Below, one piece after another: positions 1 through 8,851 of a DNA stretch of 64,000 nucleotides. Each line of letters starts with the position of its first letter. Within the stretch, counting starts at the first letter, position 1. This DNA comes from Actinoplanes sp. NBC_00393. Lineage in GTDB: Bacteria; Actinomycetota; Actinomycetes; Mycobacteriales; Micromonosporaceae. A program made the position numbers and the translations under genes. The notes beneath the pieces are model-generated. The model worked only from the letters and a program-made list of their open reading frames with translations. It was not told the origin of the DNA and did no database searches. Location: positions 8,705,001 through 8,769,000 of the forward strand of contig NZ_CP107942.1 of NCBI RefSeq assembly GCF_036053395.1. The letters are read 5' to 3'.

Positions 1-943
<943 letters not shown>

Positions 944-1057
944 CCCTAAATTTTCTGCTTGCGTCCACTGTGTGATTCACAGCAAACGAACAACCACCCC
1001 GGTTGTTCGGCCTCAAAAGGCCGGCACGGGTTGCTGGTTAGCGTTTCGCTGATAGTT

Positions 1058-1176
1058 GTTTCGGTGGTCATAGCGGTGGGGAAACGCCCGGTTACATTCC
1101 GAACCCGGTAGCTAAGCCCGCCAGCGCCGATGGTACTGCACTCGGGAGGGTGTGGGAGAGTAGGACGCCGCCGGAC
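1058..1176 (+). rRNA. rrf: 5S ribosomal RNA
   Basis: A typical actinobacterial 5S sequence of about 118 nt begins GTTTCGGTGGTCATAGC and ends GACGCCGCCGGAC; the two ends pair to form helix I. It contains the conserved CCGAACCCGG segment. It follows 23S in the usual order and is the last gene of the rRNA operon, since a strong terminator begins 12 bases downstream. Ends may be off by one or two bases. Confidence 0.96.
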
Positions 1177-1187
1177 TCAACGTGACA

Positions 1188-1224
1188 GAAAGGCCCACCC
1201 CGAGCGGGGTGGGCCTTTCTTTTT
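1188..1224 (+). terminator. Rho-independent terminator of the rRNA operon
   Basis: A perfect stem of about 14 bp (AGAAAGGCCCACCCCG against CGGGGTGGGCCTTTCT) with a three-base loop is followed by a run of T. It ends the 23S-5S transcript. Confidence 0.95.
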
Positions 1225-1245
1225 GCCTGCAGAACGCCAGTAAGA

Positions 1246-1273
1246 GAGGCCGGCCCCGGACGGGACCGGCCTC
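1246..1273 (-). terminator. Hairpin terminator after the phytase gene
   Basis: GAGGCCGG pairs with CCGGCCTC around an inner CCC/GGG helix, 12 bases past the stop codon of the phytase gene on the minus strand. There is no clear T run, as is common in high-GC actinobacteria. Confidence 0.6.
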
Positions 1274-1284
1274 GGCGAGCTGGG

Positions 1285-2499
1285 TCAGGACGGCAGGCCC
1301 AGGCGGCGCCAGTCGACGTACTTGAAGTTGGTGTTGGTACGGCCCTCGTCAGGGGTGTTCTCGCCGTCGTGGACGACCAGCAGACCCTTCGGGTAGCCGG
1401 GAAGAGCGACTGCCGTGGCTGCGGCCCCGTCGGAGTGCTGAACGCCGTCGGTGCGCGAGCCGTCAGTGACGGTGAAAACGGTCAGCGGCTTCGTCGTGCG
1501 ACGGTCGTAGACGAAGAAGCGGTTGTCGCCCTGGCTGGAGACGATCAGGTAGCCGTCGCGCTTCCCGGTGGGGTAGATGGTCGCCCCCTCCACGTCGGCG
1601 TGGATACGGCCGCCGTAGCCGGGGTCGTTGGCGGTGTCGAGGACGCATTCCTCGGACTCCGGGTCGTAGGCGCCGGGGACGCCGAATTCGGCGACTTTCT
1701 CGACGATCCGCGGGACGCTGCTGAAGTGGCCACCCTTCATGTTGATGCGCCAGAGGGCGACATCCTCCTGGGCGGCGTAGAGAACGCCGGCCTCGGTGTC
1801 GACGACCATTCCTTCGACCTGCGGGTCCTCACCGGGTTCGGCGCACGGGCTCCAGGACGTGCCGTTGGGAAGGCGGAACTGGCGTGGAAGGTCGAGCGTG
1901 TCCGACGTACGGTAAGTGACTTTGCCGTTCTGTTCTTGCAAGCGGAAGATGCCCAGGCGGGTGCTGTGGCGGCGGCTGACAACCGCGTAGCGGTCATAGA
2001 GTGCCAGGCCGTAGCCGGTGGCCTGCTCCTCGACCTCGGCCTCGTCCTTGGAGAAGAGCAGCGGTACGTCGGCGGCGGTGATGTCGGTCAGGCCGGTCGG
2101 CTCGATCTGGTAGATGCGGAGCTTGTCGAGGCCACGGTCGGTCACCACGGCCACGTCCACCTTGCGCTTGCCCAGCTTGAAGCCGGTCAGCACGTCGACG
2201 TTGTTGAAGCGGCCACCATCCGGCGTCGCGATCGCCTGCACCTCGCGGCCGGCCAGGTCGTAGACGCGCAGACCGCCGTTCTTCGCGGTGCCGATGATCA
2301 GGCTGCGAGCCTTGTCCGCCTGGTTGATCCAGATGGCCGGGTCGTCCGCGTCGGCGTCGCCGCCCGCCTCGTCGTCGAAGAGCGACGGGGTCTCGACGCT
2401 GGCGGTGATCTCCCGGGCGGGACGCTCCGCAGCGTGCGCAGGGGCTGCGGCGAGCGTGGTCAGAGCGACTAGAGCGGCTAAGCCGGCAGTACGATGCAT
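1285..2499 (-). CDS. Secreted beta-propeller (BPP-type) 3-phytase
   Basis: This 404-residue protein matches the beta-propeller phytase family, calcium-dependent secreted enzymes that release phosphate from phytate. Characteristic segments are DADADDPAIWIN near the mature N-terminus, GGRFNNVDV, ATGYGLALYD, QVEGMVVD and the C-terminal FKYVDW. The ATG at 2499 is chosen because MHRTAGLAALVALTT..APAHA is then a clean signal peptide of about 23 residues; an upstream in-frame ATG at 2565 would put a charged extension in front of it. The gene is monocistronic and converges on the rRNA operon. Role: phosphate scavenging outside the cell. Confidence 0.9.
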   Translation of the reverse strand: MHRTAGLAALVALTTLAAAPAHAAERPAREITASVETPSLFDDEAGGDADADDPAIWINQADKARSLIIGTAKNGGLRVYDLAGREVQAIATPDGGRFNNVDVLTGFKLGKRKVDVAVVTDRGLDKLRIYQIEPTGLTDITAADVPLLFSKDEAEVEEQATGYGLALYDRYAVVSRRHSTRLGIFRLQEQNGKVTYRTSDTLDLPRQFRLPNGTSWSPCAEPGEDPQVEGMVVDTEAGVLYAAQEDVALWRINMKGGHFSSVPRIVEKVAEFGVPGAYDPESEECVLDTANDPGYGGRIHADVEGATIYPTGKRDGYLIVSSQGDNRFFVYDRRTTKPLTVFTVTDGSRTDGVQHSDGAAATAVALPGYPKGLLVVHDGENTPDEGRTNTNFKYVDWRRLGLPS

Positions 2500-2626
2500 G
2501 ACATCGGAGCGTTCCCGATCAACCTGACCGCCGGGTGGCCGACGCTTTAACAGCGAGCGCGCCACAAGGGGGAGGGTGCATGATGTCGGTGCGGAACCGG
2601 GGCCGGTACCCTGAGATCCGCTACAT

Positions 2627-2698
2627 GGGCCGCTAGCTCAATGGCAGAGCTGTGGACTTTTAATCCATAGGTTCAGGGTTCGAGTCCCTGGCGGCCCA
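2627..2698 (+). tRNA. tRNA-Lys (anticodon UUU)
   Basis: The acceptor arms GGGCCGC and GCGGCCC pair over seven bases. The D arm has GCTC/GAGC, the anticodon loop is CTTTTAA (UUU, lysine), and the T arm contains GGTTCGAGTCC. CCA is not encoded. A TACCCT box at 2607-2612 could be its -10 element. It stands alone and is followed by its own terminator. Confidence 0.96.
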
Positions 2699-2707
2699 CG
2701 GTCATGA

Positions 2708-2748
2708 CTGGCCGGCGTTCGGTGATCCCGGGCGCCGGCCAGTTTTTT
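2708..2748 (+). terminator. Rho-independent terminator after tRNA-Lys
   Basis: CTGGCCGGCG at 2708-2717 pairs perfectly with CGCCGGCCAG at 2733-2742, followed by six T residues. It begins ten bases after the tRNA. Confidence 0.93.
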
Positions 2749-2934
2749 GTTGGTCCGGAGGCACTCTGTCGGGTTAAGCGGGAATGGTGAAGATTGCGGG
2801 CCGGGGGTTCTGGTCGGGTGGTGCTTACCGGCAATTCATTTCCCGGAGGTGTGTAAGCGCTGGTCACGGCAGGCCTGGCATGTCAGGGTCAGATGGGTCG
2901 CGCAGGGGCGGCCGGTCTAGATCGGAGAATGCTG

Positions 2935-3393
2935 GTGTCCGCGTACGAACCTGAACAGCTCGCGGCGGGGTTCCGATCCATGAGCATGCTGGCCAGCCTC
3001 GTGGATCGGGGTGGCCGGCCGGCGGCGATCAGTCCGACGGTCGCGCTGCGGGGCGGTGAGAAGCAGTACGGGTGGTTTCCGGTGGACGTGGCCGGCGTGG
3101 GACGGCGGCTTGCGGTGATCACGGATCGGCGGCTGATTCTCGGCAACGAGGAGTACCAGCTGCGGTCGATCGCGGCTCTGCGGCCCCGGCCGGAGGAGTG
3201 GCGGCTGGTCCTGGACGTGCGGGGGCTCAGCGAGCCGGTGACGGTCAGCGGGCCGTGGGTGCCGTGGCTGGGTGTGGTGATCTGTGCCGAGCTCTACAGC
3301 GCGGCCTGGCCGCCCGGATTCGCCCCGATGAGCATGATCCCGGCGCCGCGCCGGCAGGAGGACCGGGTCCTGGTGCGGATGCGCGCCCTGTAA
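2935..3393 (+). CDS. Conserved hypothetical protein, PH-like
   Basis: A 152-residue cytoplasmic protein without signal peptide or membrane segment. I chose the GTG at 2935 because GGAGA at 2924-2928 sits six bases upstream; an ATG at 2929 and a longer frame from 2893 are also open. The segment RLAVITDRRLILGNEEYQLRSIAALRP has the pattern of small bacterial PH-like domain proteins, but this rests on pattern only. It is convergent with the L,D-transpeptidase gene, six bases away. No function can be assigned. Confidence 0.7.
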   Translation: MSAYEPEQLAAGFRSMSMLASLVDRGGRPAAISPTVALRGGEKQYGWFPVDVAGVGRRLAVITDRRLILGNEEYQLRSIAALRPRPEEWRLVLDVRGLSEPVTVSGPWVPWLGVVICAELYSAAWPPGFAPMSMIPAPRRQEDRVLVRMRAL

Positions 3394-3399
3394 GGGGCC

Positions 3400-4176
3400 T
3401 CAGTAGACCCAGACCCGGCTCTTGATCGGCAGGGCGTCGTTCTTCCACATCCAGTTCATCGCGGAGACGGAGACGCGGGCGCAACCGTGTGACGCCGGGT
3501 AGGGCGGCACGCTCGGGGCGCCGTGCACGGCGATGCCGCCGTTGAAGTACTTCGGGCGCCAGAGCAGGCCCAGCGGGGCGTCCCGCCAGCCGTCGATCTG
3601 CCGGCTCACCTTGAACTTGCCGCGCGGGGTGTCCGCCAGGTACGTCTGGCCCTCGTGCTCGTAGTAGTCGTTCGACCCGGTCGAGGTGTTGAAGATCTGC
3701 GTGATCTGCCCGCCGTCGACGAGGAGCAGCAGCTGACGCTTCAGGTCGATCTCGATCACCTTGCCGCTGGTGGATTTCGCCTTTGGGCGTACCCCTTCTT
3801 CCAGGGCCTTCCAGGTTTTCGGGCCGACCGTGCCGTCGCGGCCGATGCCGGCGGCCTTCTGCAACGCGTACACCGCCTGCTGGGTGGTGCCGCCGAACTT
3901 GCCGTCGGCCTTGCCGATCCAGTAGCCCAGCTCGGTGAGCCGGGTCTGGAGGGCGACGACCTCGGCGCCCTTGGCGCCGGACTTCAGCTTCTTCGGCTTC
4001 GCCGGCGGAGCGGTGGTGGGCGGCACGGAGGGGGCGGCGCTGGGCGCGGAAGGCACAGCCGAGGGCGTCACAGGTACGGAAGGGGGCCCGTCCGCGACCG
4101 GATCGGCTGTGTCGCAGCCCGCGGCGAAGGTCAGCACCGCCGCCGCGGCGAGCGTGTACGCCAGGATCCTCCGCAC
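3400..4176 (-). CDS. L,D-transpeptidase lipoprotein with peptidoglycan-binding domain
   Basis: This 258-residue exported lipoprotein cross-links peptidoglycan (3-3 links) or attaches proteins to it. In order: a lipoprotein signal with lipobox FAAGC, a Pro/Ser/Ala linker, a PG_binding_1 domain (SGAKGAEVVALQTRLTELGY..), and a YkuD catalytic domain with HG near APSVPPYP and the catalytic SHGCARVS motif (Cys near residue 232). The GTG at 4176 is preferred over a longer ATG frame at 4218 because GAGGGAG lies seven bases upstream and the signal peptide then starts directly. It acts on the outer face of the membrane. Confidence 0.9.
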   Translation of the reverse strand: MRRILAYTLAAAAVLTFAAGCDTADPVADGPPSVPVTPSAVPSAPSAAPSVPPTTAPPAKPKKLKSGAKGAEVVALQTRLTELGYWIGKADGKFGGTTQQAVYALQKAAGIGRDGTVGPKTWKALEEGVRPKAKSTSGKVIEIDLKRQLLLLVDGGQITQIFNTSTGSNDYYEHEGQTYLADTPRGKFKVSRQIDGWRDAPLGLLWRPKYFNGGIAVHGAPSVPPYPASHGCARVSVSAMNWMWKNDALPIKSRVWVY

Positions 4177-4309
4177 GTGTTCTCCCTCGCTGGTGGTCGG
4201 GCCATTGTAGGGACTCATTCACAACGATCCACGGCTGTTCGGTGATCGACCACTCGGCCGGGTGGACCGCCCGGGGAAACCGTCAAAAAGAGCCGAGTAC
4301 CCTTTGGCT

Positions 4310-4942
4310 ATGTCATGGAAGGCCAGCGCACGGCATGGCGTACGGGAGGCGCCCGGCGGATTCGCACTCGTGCAGGAGCTGCTGAACACCCGTGAGGTGA
4401 TGGCGTACAGCCCGGATCTGCTGACCGGGACGGATGACGCGCAGTGGTGGGTGACCGACGCGCTGGGGATGTGGTCCCGGGTGTCCGGTCTGCCGGCGCC
4501 GACGCTGCTGCTCTCCACCGCCGATCTGCGTTCGCTGCGCCGCCTGCGGACCGCCTTCGAGAACGTGGTGCTGGCCGGGGCGAACGCCGGGCCGGCCGGT
4601 GCGCTGCCACCCGCCGACGTCCAGGTCAGCCTGGTCCCGGACGCGGCCGGCTGGGTGCGGGTGGTGCCGACCGGCCGGGGGATCCGCTGGCTGGCGTCGG
4701 CGCTGTGGGCCGAGGCGCTCCTGGCCCAGCAGGCCGGTCTCTGGCTGCGGCTCAAGCTCTGCCACAACGCGCACTGCCGGGCCGCCTTCTTCGACACCTC
4801 CCGGAACAACAGCGGGGTCTGGCACGACGTCAGCACCTGCGGAAACACGGCCAATCTGCGGGCCTTCCGGGAGCGGCGCCGGCTGTCCGGCAACAGCGGC
4901 AGCCAGCAGATCGGGCTGCTGCACTCGCCGGAACCGCACTGA
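4310..4942 (+). CDS. CGNR zinc-finger / ABATE domain protein
   Basis: A 210-residue predicted transcription regulator of the ABATE-CGNR type. The C-terminus contains CHNAHCRAAFFD and the CGNTANLRAFRER signature, the four cysteines or histidines expected for a zinc-binding DNA-contacting element; the usual CGNR is CGNT here. The N-terminal ABATE region (VQELLNTRE..) is thought to sense a ligand. The ATG at 4310 is used because upstream codons are not family-like. It stands alone and no target can be named. Confidence 0.8.
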   Translation: MSWKASARHGVREAPGGFALVQELLNTREVMAYSPDLLTGTDDAQWWVTDALGMWSRVSGLPAPTLLLSTADLRSLRRLRTAFENVVLAGANAGPAGALPPADVQVSLVPDAAGWVRVVPTGRGIRWLASALWAEALLAQQAGLWLRLKLCHNAHCRAAFFDTSRNNSGVWHDVSTCGNTANLRAFRERRRLSGNSGSQQIGLLHSPEPH

Positions 4943-5011
4943 CCCGGCCGGGACAGCATTGATCTCCTGCCCGCCGGGAACTTCCGGGCGTCCCCGGGCG
5001 ACTATGGGGAC

Positions 5012-5812
5012 ATGGGATGTGAGCGGTGGCGCGAGATGCTTTCCGCGCAGTTGGACGGCGAGGACGACCCGGCCCTGCGGCCGGCGGTCGACGAGCACCT
5101 GGCCGGTTGTGCCGGCTGCCGGGAGTGGCTGGACCGGGCGGCGGCGGTCAACCGGCTGACGCGTACCGGACCGGTGGCGACGGTGCCGGATCTGACCGCG
5201 GCGATCCTGGCCGCGCTCCCCGCGGCGTCGGAGAAGGCACCGGAGAAGGCACCGGAGGAACGTCCGCGGCGCTGGTGGCGGATTCCGGCGGCGGCCGTCC
5301 TTTACGTGGCGCTCGGCGTGGTCGGGACGGTGCAGCTCATCCTCGGTCTGACCCAGGTGGGTGGCGGCGCGAGCGCCGGGCACGCTCATCTCGGCCTGAG
5401 CGCGACGCCGGGGCATCTGTGGCACGAGTCGGCCGCCTGGAATGTCGCGGTCGGCGCCGGATACCTTTTCATCGCGCTGCGCCGGACCCGGCCGACCGGT
5501 CTGGTGCCGATGCTGACCGCGTTCGTCGCGATGCTCCTGCTGCTCTCGATCACCGATCTCACCGGCGGCCGGGTGGACGTCGCCCGGCTGGTCGGCCACG
5601 GCTTCGTGATCCTCGGCTATTTCCTGGTGGTGGCGCTGTCGCGGGGCGCCGGCGGAGTGGAACGCCCGCCCGGCTCCCGGATCGGCACCGGTTGGCGGGC
5701 ACGGTTCGACCCGCCTGCCGATGACGTCGAGGAGGCGCCGCGCCCGGGGCTGCGGTTGCTCCCGCCGCCCGGCCCGCTGACCGCGTCGCACGACGAGCGC
5801 CGCGCGGCCTGA
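5012..5812 (+). CDS. Membrane protein with N-terminal zinc-finger (anti-sigma type) domain
   Basis: This 266-residue protein begins with a ZAS-like finger: Cys3 and the HLAGCAGC motif (HxxxCxxC) near residues 30-37, as in zinc anti-sigma factors. It is followed by a charged linker and four hydrophobic segments (around residues 90-115, 145-160, 168-190 and 195-212) and a cytoplasmic tail. No sigma factor gene is adjacent, so it is an orphan and its partner is unknown. Its stop codon abuts the stop codon of the convergent 76-residue gene without a gap. Confidence 0.72.
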   Translation: MGCERWREMLSAQLDGEDDPALRPAVDEHLAGCAGCREWLDRAAAVNRLTRTGPVATVPDLTAAILAALPAASEKAPEKAPEERPRRWWRIPAAAVLYVALGVVGTVQLILGLTQVGGGASAGHAHLGLSATPGHLWHESAAWNVAVGAGYLFIALRRTRPTGLVPMLTAFVAMLLLLSITDLTGGRVDVARLVGHGFVILGYFLVVALSRGAGGVERPPGSRIGTGWRARFDPPADDVEEAPRPGLRLLPPPGPLTASHDERRAA

Positions 5813-6043
5813 TCAGCGGGGTGGCCGGACCGACAGCTCGCGCCACTCGTCGGGGCCGGCGAGCAGGGCGCGGACCATGTCGAGAGCAGCGTCCTCGCTG
5901 TCGTACTCGAAGAAGTGCGAGGCGCCGTCGGAACCGCCGGCGCGCTGCTCGACATACCACTGGTCGCCGCTGGTTCGTAGGTACACGTCCTTTCGGGCGA
6001 GACGTCCCCACTTACCGTTCCACCAGTGCTTACGCTGCTCCAT
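5813..6043 (-). CDS. Small conserved protein, probably LexA-controlled
   Basis: A 76-residue soluble protein rich in Trp, Arg and acidic residues (HWWNGKWGRLARKDVYLR near the start). I do not recognise a domain. The striking feature is upstream: a perfect LexA palindrome at 6056-6071, then TACGCT as a possible -10 box seven bases before the ATG, so the mRNA may be leaderless and repressed by LexA. That predicts induction by DNA damage. It is convergent with the zinc-finger membrane protein gene with no gap. Confidence 0.75.
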   Translation of the reverse strand: MEQRKHWWNGKWGRLARKDVYLRTSGDQWYVEQRAGGSDGASHFFEYDSEDAALDMVRALLAGPDEWRELSVRPPR

Positions 6044-6055
6044 CCCGGCAGCGTA

Positions 6056-6071
6056 TCGAACATTTGTTCGA
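6056..6071. promoter_or_regulatory. Perfect LexA (SOS) box
   Basis: TCGAACATTTGTTCGA is a 16-bp palindrome that fits the actinobacterial LexA consensus TCGAACNNNNGTTCGA at every fixed position. It lies 12 bases upstream of the start of the 76-residue gene on the minus strand and overlaps its likely promoter. Nothing is encoded on the other side until mscL, which points away. Confidence 0.85.
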
Positions 6072-6106
6072 ACGGTGCCGGGAGGGCAGATCTTTTTGGC
6101 GGCGTG

Positions 6107-6562
6107 TCAGCGCGGGGGCTGCTGGTGCCGCCCGAGCACCTCGTCGAGAGCGCTGTTGGAGACCTGGTGACCCTGGCCGCGGAGCAGCGCGTCGCGGATC
6201 TCGGTGAGCAGCTTGACCTCCTCGCTGGGTGCCTTCGGCGGCGGCTCCTCGCCGCGGCGGCGGCGCTCGGCCAGCTTGTTCAGCGGGAAGACCACGAGGA
6301 AGTAGAGGACGGCGGCCGTCAGCGCGAAGGTGATGAGGGCGTTGATGAACGACGCGTAGTCGAACTTGACGCCGTTCACGTCCCACATGCCGGCGCCGAG
6401 GCCCTTACCGCCACCCATCAGCTGGATCAGGGGCTTCAGGAAGGCGTTGGTGAAGCTGGTCACCACCGTGGTGAAGGCAGCGCCGATCACGACGCCGACC
6501 GCGAGGTCGACGACGTTGCCACGCATGATGAAGTCTTTGAAACCTTGGAGCATCTTGCTCAC
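6107..6562 (-). CDS. mscL: Large-conductance mechanosensitive channel MscL
   Basis: A 151-residue pentameric stretch-gated channel that vents solutes upon hypo-osmotic shock. The N-terminal helix GFKDFIMRGNVVDLAVGVVIG with TM1 is diagnostic. TM2 (FALTAAVLYFLVVFPLNKL) and a cytoplasmic helical bundle (EVKLLTEIRDALL) follow. GTG at 6562 is taken as the start because GGGAG is five to six bases upstream; ATG at 6553 would also work. Its presence fits the osmotic and stress-signalling gene content on its left. Confidence 0.95.
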   Translation of the reverse strand: MSKMLQGFKDFIMRGNVVDLAVGVVIGAAFTTVVTSFTNAFLKPLIQLMGGGKGLGAGMWDVNGVKFDYASFINALITFALTAAVLYFLVVFPLNKLAERRRRGEEPPPKAPSEEVKLLTEIRDALLRGQGHQVSNSALDEVLGRHQQPPR

Positions 6563-6660
6563 GGGCACTCCCGGGGGCCGAATGTCGTCGTCCGGCAACG
6601 GGTGCCCGCCGCCGGTCGGCGACAAACTACGCCGACCGGTCGGCCTGTGAACAGCGAGGC

Positions 6661-7014
6661 TCAGTCGAGCGCGGGCTCCTCGGCGGTGACTGCCTCGTCC
6701 ACCGTCGGGTAGGTGTGCAGCACCTCGACCAGACCACTCACCTCGAGGATCCGCAGCACACCGCGCTGCGGCGCGGCCAGCCGCACGGTGCCGCCGGCGT
6801 CGTCGGTGCTGTTCTTGGCCCGGACGAAGACCGACAGCCCGGTGGAGTCGCAGAACGACACCTCGGCAAGGTCGAAGATCAGCCGGGTCCGCCCCTTCTC
6901 GAGCAGATCACTGATCTGATCCTGCAGCTGGGGGGCGGTGGCCATGTCGAGCTCGCCCGCGACCGACACGACAACCATGTCGCCGCGCTGTTCCGTTTGT
7001 ACCGTCAGGGACAT
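6661..7014 (-). CDS. STAS-domain anti-sigma factor antagonist
   Basis: A 117-residue single STAS domain of the SpoIIAA/RsbV type. In partner switching the dephosphorylated form binds an anti-sigma kinase and frees the sigma factor. The phosphorylatable serine lies in VSFCDSTGL (Ser57). The ATG at 7014 is fixed by a full GGAGGT at 7021-7026, six bases upstream. It is divergent from rsbR, sharing a 163-bp intergenic region, which suggests it belongs to the same signalling set and may be a substrate of the phosphatases encoded at 8848-12772. Confidence 0.9.
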   Translation of the reverse strand: MSLTVQTEQRGDMVVVSVAGELDMATAPQLQDQISDLLEKGRTRLIFDLAEVSFCDSTGLSVFVRAKNSTDDAGGTVRLAAPQRGVLRILEVSGLVEVLHTYPTVDEAVTAEEPALD

Positions 7015-7177
7015 TCGCCGACCTCCAGTTATTGCTGAACGGTACTCCACGTACCGGGGGATGCGCAGAACAGGGCAAAGCTTGGCGGTGTCCATTAGTT
7101 GGTCTACAGCAAGTAACGGACGCCCTGATGGTAAAGTCCGGCCGTTGCGCACGGATCGGGTGGTTGGGGAGGCAGCG

Positions 7178-8035
7178 ATGCCGCTGAGTCCGGACGAGGC
7201 GAGTCGCTTCGCTGACCTGCTCAAGGGTCACGCGGAGCCGCTTGCGGCCCGCTGGGCGGAATTGGTCGCCACGAGCCTACGGGGCCGGCTGAGTAGTGCC
7301 GAGCTCCAACGGCAGACTGTCGACCTGCAGAAGGGCTTCCTACAGGCACTTTCCGCCGGAGCGGTGGAGGTGAGCGACGAGGCGGCCGCCGAGTTGCGTG
7401 CCCAGTTGAGCGAGCTCTCCAGCAACCGTGCGCGGCAGGGGTTCAGCGCCACCGAGACGGCGGTCAGCGTGTTCGCGTTCAAGGACGCGACGCTCGACAT
7501 CCTCGGTGAGCACACCGACGCGACCACGCTTCGGGATTTCGTGGCGTTCTCCACCTTCGTGGACCGGGCCGCGCTGTTCACCTTCGACAGCTACGTACAG
7601 GTACGTGAGTCGCTCATCGCCGACCAGGCCGAGCAGCTGCTCGAGCTCTCCACCCCGGTGGTGAAGCTGTGGGAGGGCGTGGTGGCCGTGCCGCTGGTCG
7701 GCACGCTCGACTCGGCACGCGCGCAGGTGGTGATGGAGCGGCTGCTGCAGACGCTGGTCGACACCGGCTCGCCGTACGCGATCATCGACATCACCGGTGT
7801 GCCGGCGGTGGACACCCAGGTGGCGCAGCACATCCTGAAGACCGTGGTGGCCGCCCGGCTGATGGGCGCCGACTGCATCATCTCCGGCATCCGGCCGCAG
7901 ATCGCGCAGACCATCGTGGCGCTCGGCATCGAGTTCGGGGACATCGCAACCAAGGCCTCGCTCGCCGACGCGCTGCGTCACGTCCTCAGCAAGAACGGCA
8001 GCCGGATCTCCGCGGCCAAACGGCCGGAGCGCTGA
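7178..8035 (+). CDS. rsbR: RsbR-like stressosome scaffold / sensor (RsbRD-STAS)
   Basis: A 285-residue co-antagonist. The N-terminal half (residues 1-150) is an all-helical RsbRD sensor domain rather than a globin. The C-terminal STAS domain holds two likely RsbT phosphorylation sites: Thr213 in VPAVDTQVA and Thr245 in GIRPQIAQTIV, matching the two known threonines of Bacillus RsbR. ATG 7178 follows GGGGAGG by five bases. It is the first gene of an operon with rsbS and rsbT. Such proteins build the 1.8-MDa stressosome with RsbS. The signal sensed is unknown. Confidence 0.93.
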   Translation: MPLSPDEASRFADLLKGHAEPLAARWAELVATSLRGRLSSAELQRQTVDLQKGFLQALSAGAVEVSDEAAAELRAQLSELSSNRARQGFSATETAVSVFAFKDATLDILGEHTDATTLRDFVAFSTFVDRAALFTFDSYVQVRESLIADQAEQLLELSTPVVKLWEGVVAVPLVGTLDSARAQVVMERLLQTLVDTGSPYAIIDITGVPAVDTQVAQHILKTVVAARLMGADCIISGIRPQIAQTIVALGIEFGDIATKASLADALRHVLSKNGSRISAAKRPER

Positions 8036-8036
8036 C

Positions 8037-8450
8037 GTGGAGCGGGTGCCGGTCCTGAAGATCGGTGACATCCTCCTGGTCTCCATCCAGATCGACATGG
8101 AGGACCAGGTCGCGCTCCAGCTGCAGGAGGACCTGGCTGAGCGGATCGTGGCGACCGGCTGCCACGGCGTGATCATCGACATCAGCGCGCTCGACATCGT
8201 GGACTCGTTCGTCGGCCGTACGCTGGCCACCATCGCCTCGGTCTCCCGCGTGCTGGACGCCGAGACCGTCGTGGTCGGCATGCGCCCGGCCGTGGCGATC
8301 ACCCTGGTCGAACTGGGCCTCTCGCTGCCCGGCATCCGGACGGCACTCAACGTCGAGCTGGGCATCGAGATGCTCGCCCGCGACCGTGACGACGACGACC
8401 TGGACGACGACGAGGATGAGGCCGACGCGGCAGCGGTAACCACGCCGTGA
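8037..8450 (+). CDS. rsbS: RsbS-like stressosome STAS antagonist
   Basis: A 137-residue single STAS protein that holds RsbT in the stressosome core until phosphorylated. The conserved serine is Ser57 in DIVDSFVGR (Ser59 in Bacillus). A very acidic C-terminal tail (DDDDLDDDEDEAD) is added beyond the usual ~120 residues. It starts with GTG one base after the rsbR stop and overlaps rsbT by four bases, so translation is coupled. Confidence 0.93.
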   Translation: MERVPVLKIGDILLVSIQIDMEDQVALQLQEDLAERIVATGCHGVIIDISALDIVDSFVGRTLATIASVSRVLDAETVVVGMRPAVAITLVELGLSLPGIRTALNVELGIEMLARDRDDDDLDDDEDEADAAAVTTP

Positions 8451-8851
8451 ACGACGAGAGCCAGCGCCTTCCCGTCTCGAGTGACCAGGACGTCGTTCGT
8501 GTCCGGCAGCTGGTGCGTACGGTCGCGGTCGCGGTGAAGCTGTCCCTGGTGGATCAGACGAAGCTCGTCACCGCCGCGAGTGAACTGGCTCGCAACACAC
8601 TGGTCTACGGCGGTGGTGGCACGGTGGAGGTGAGCCGGGTCCGCAACGAGCGGCGGGCCGGCATCCGGATCGTCTTCGCCGACCAGGGTCCCGGCATCGC
8701 CGACCTGGATCTGGCCTTGACCGACGGCTACACCACCGGCGGCGGCCTGGGGCTCGGGCTGAGTGGCGCGCGTCGCCTGGTCGACGAGTTCGCCATCGAC
8801 ACCGAGGTGGGTAAGGGAACGACCATTACCGTTGTCAAGTGGTGCCGATGA
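8447..8851 (+). CDS. rsbT: RsbT-like serine/threonine kinase (switch kinase)
   Basis: A 134-residue GHKL-fold kinase. It has the N-box ELARNTLVYGG, the G1 box DQGPGI and the G2 lid GGGLGLGLSGARR. In Bacillus it phosphorylates RsbR and RsbS, leaves the stressosome and activates RsbU. Here the likely downstream partners are the PP2C proteins encoded next. The GTG start overlaps the rsbS stop (GTGA) and its own stop overlaps the next start (ATGA). Confidence 0.94.
   Translation: MNDESQRLPVSSDQDVVRVRQLVRTVAVAVKLSLVDQTKLVTAASELARNTLVYGGGGTVEVSRVRNERRAGIRIVFADQGPGIADLDLALTDGYTTGGGLGLGLSGARRLVDEFAIDTEVGKGTTITVVKWCR

Noticed and set aside
1369..2472. Long open frame antisense to the phytase gene
   Set aside because: High-GC third-position bias keeps antisense frames open. 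The product is low-complexity Val/Gly/Asp sequence, while the minus strand encodes a recognised phytase with a signal peptide.
2627..2698. tRNA-Lys as an integration site of a mobile element
   Set aside because: No integrase, no repeated tRNA 3' end and no phage-like genes are nearby.
5012..5812. Zinc-finger membrane protein as anti-sigma factor of a neighbouring sigma gene
   Set aside because: No sigma factor gene lies within several kilobases; the domain is anti-sigma-like but the partner is not visible.
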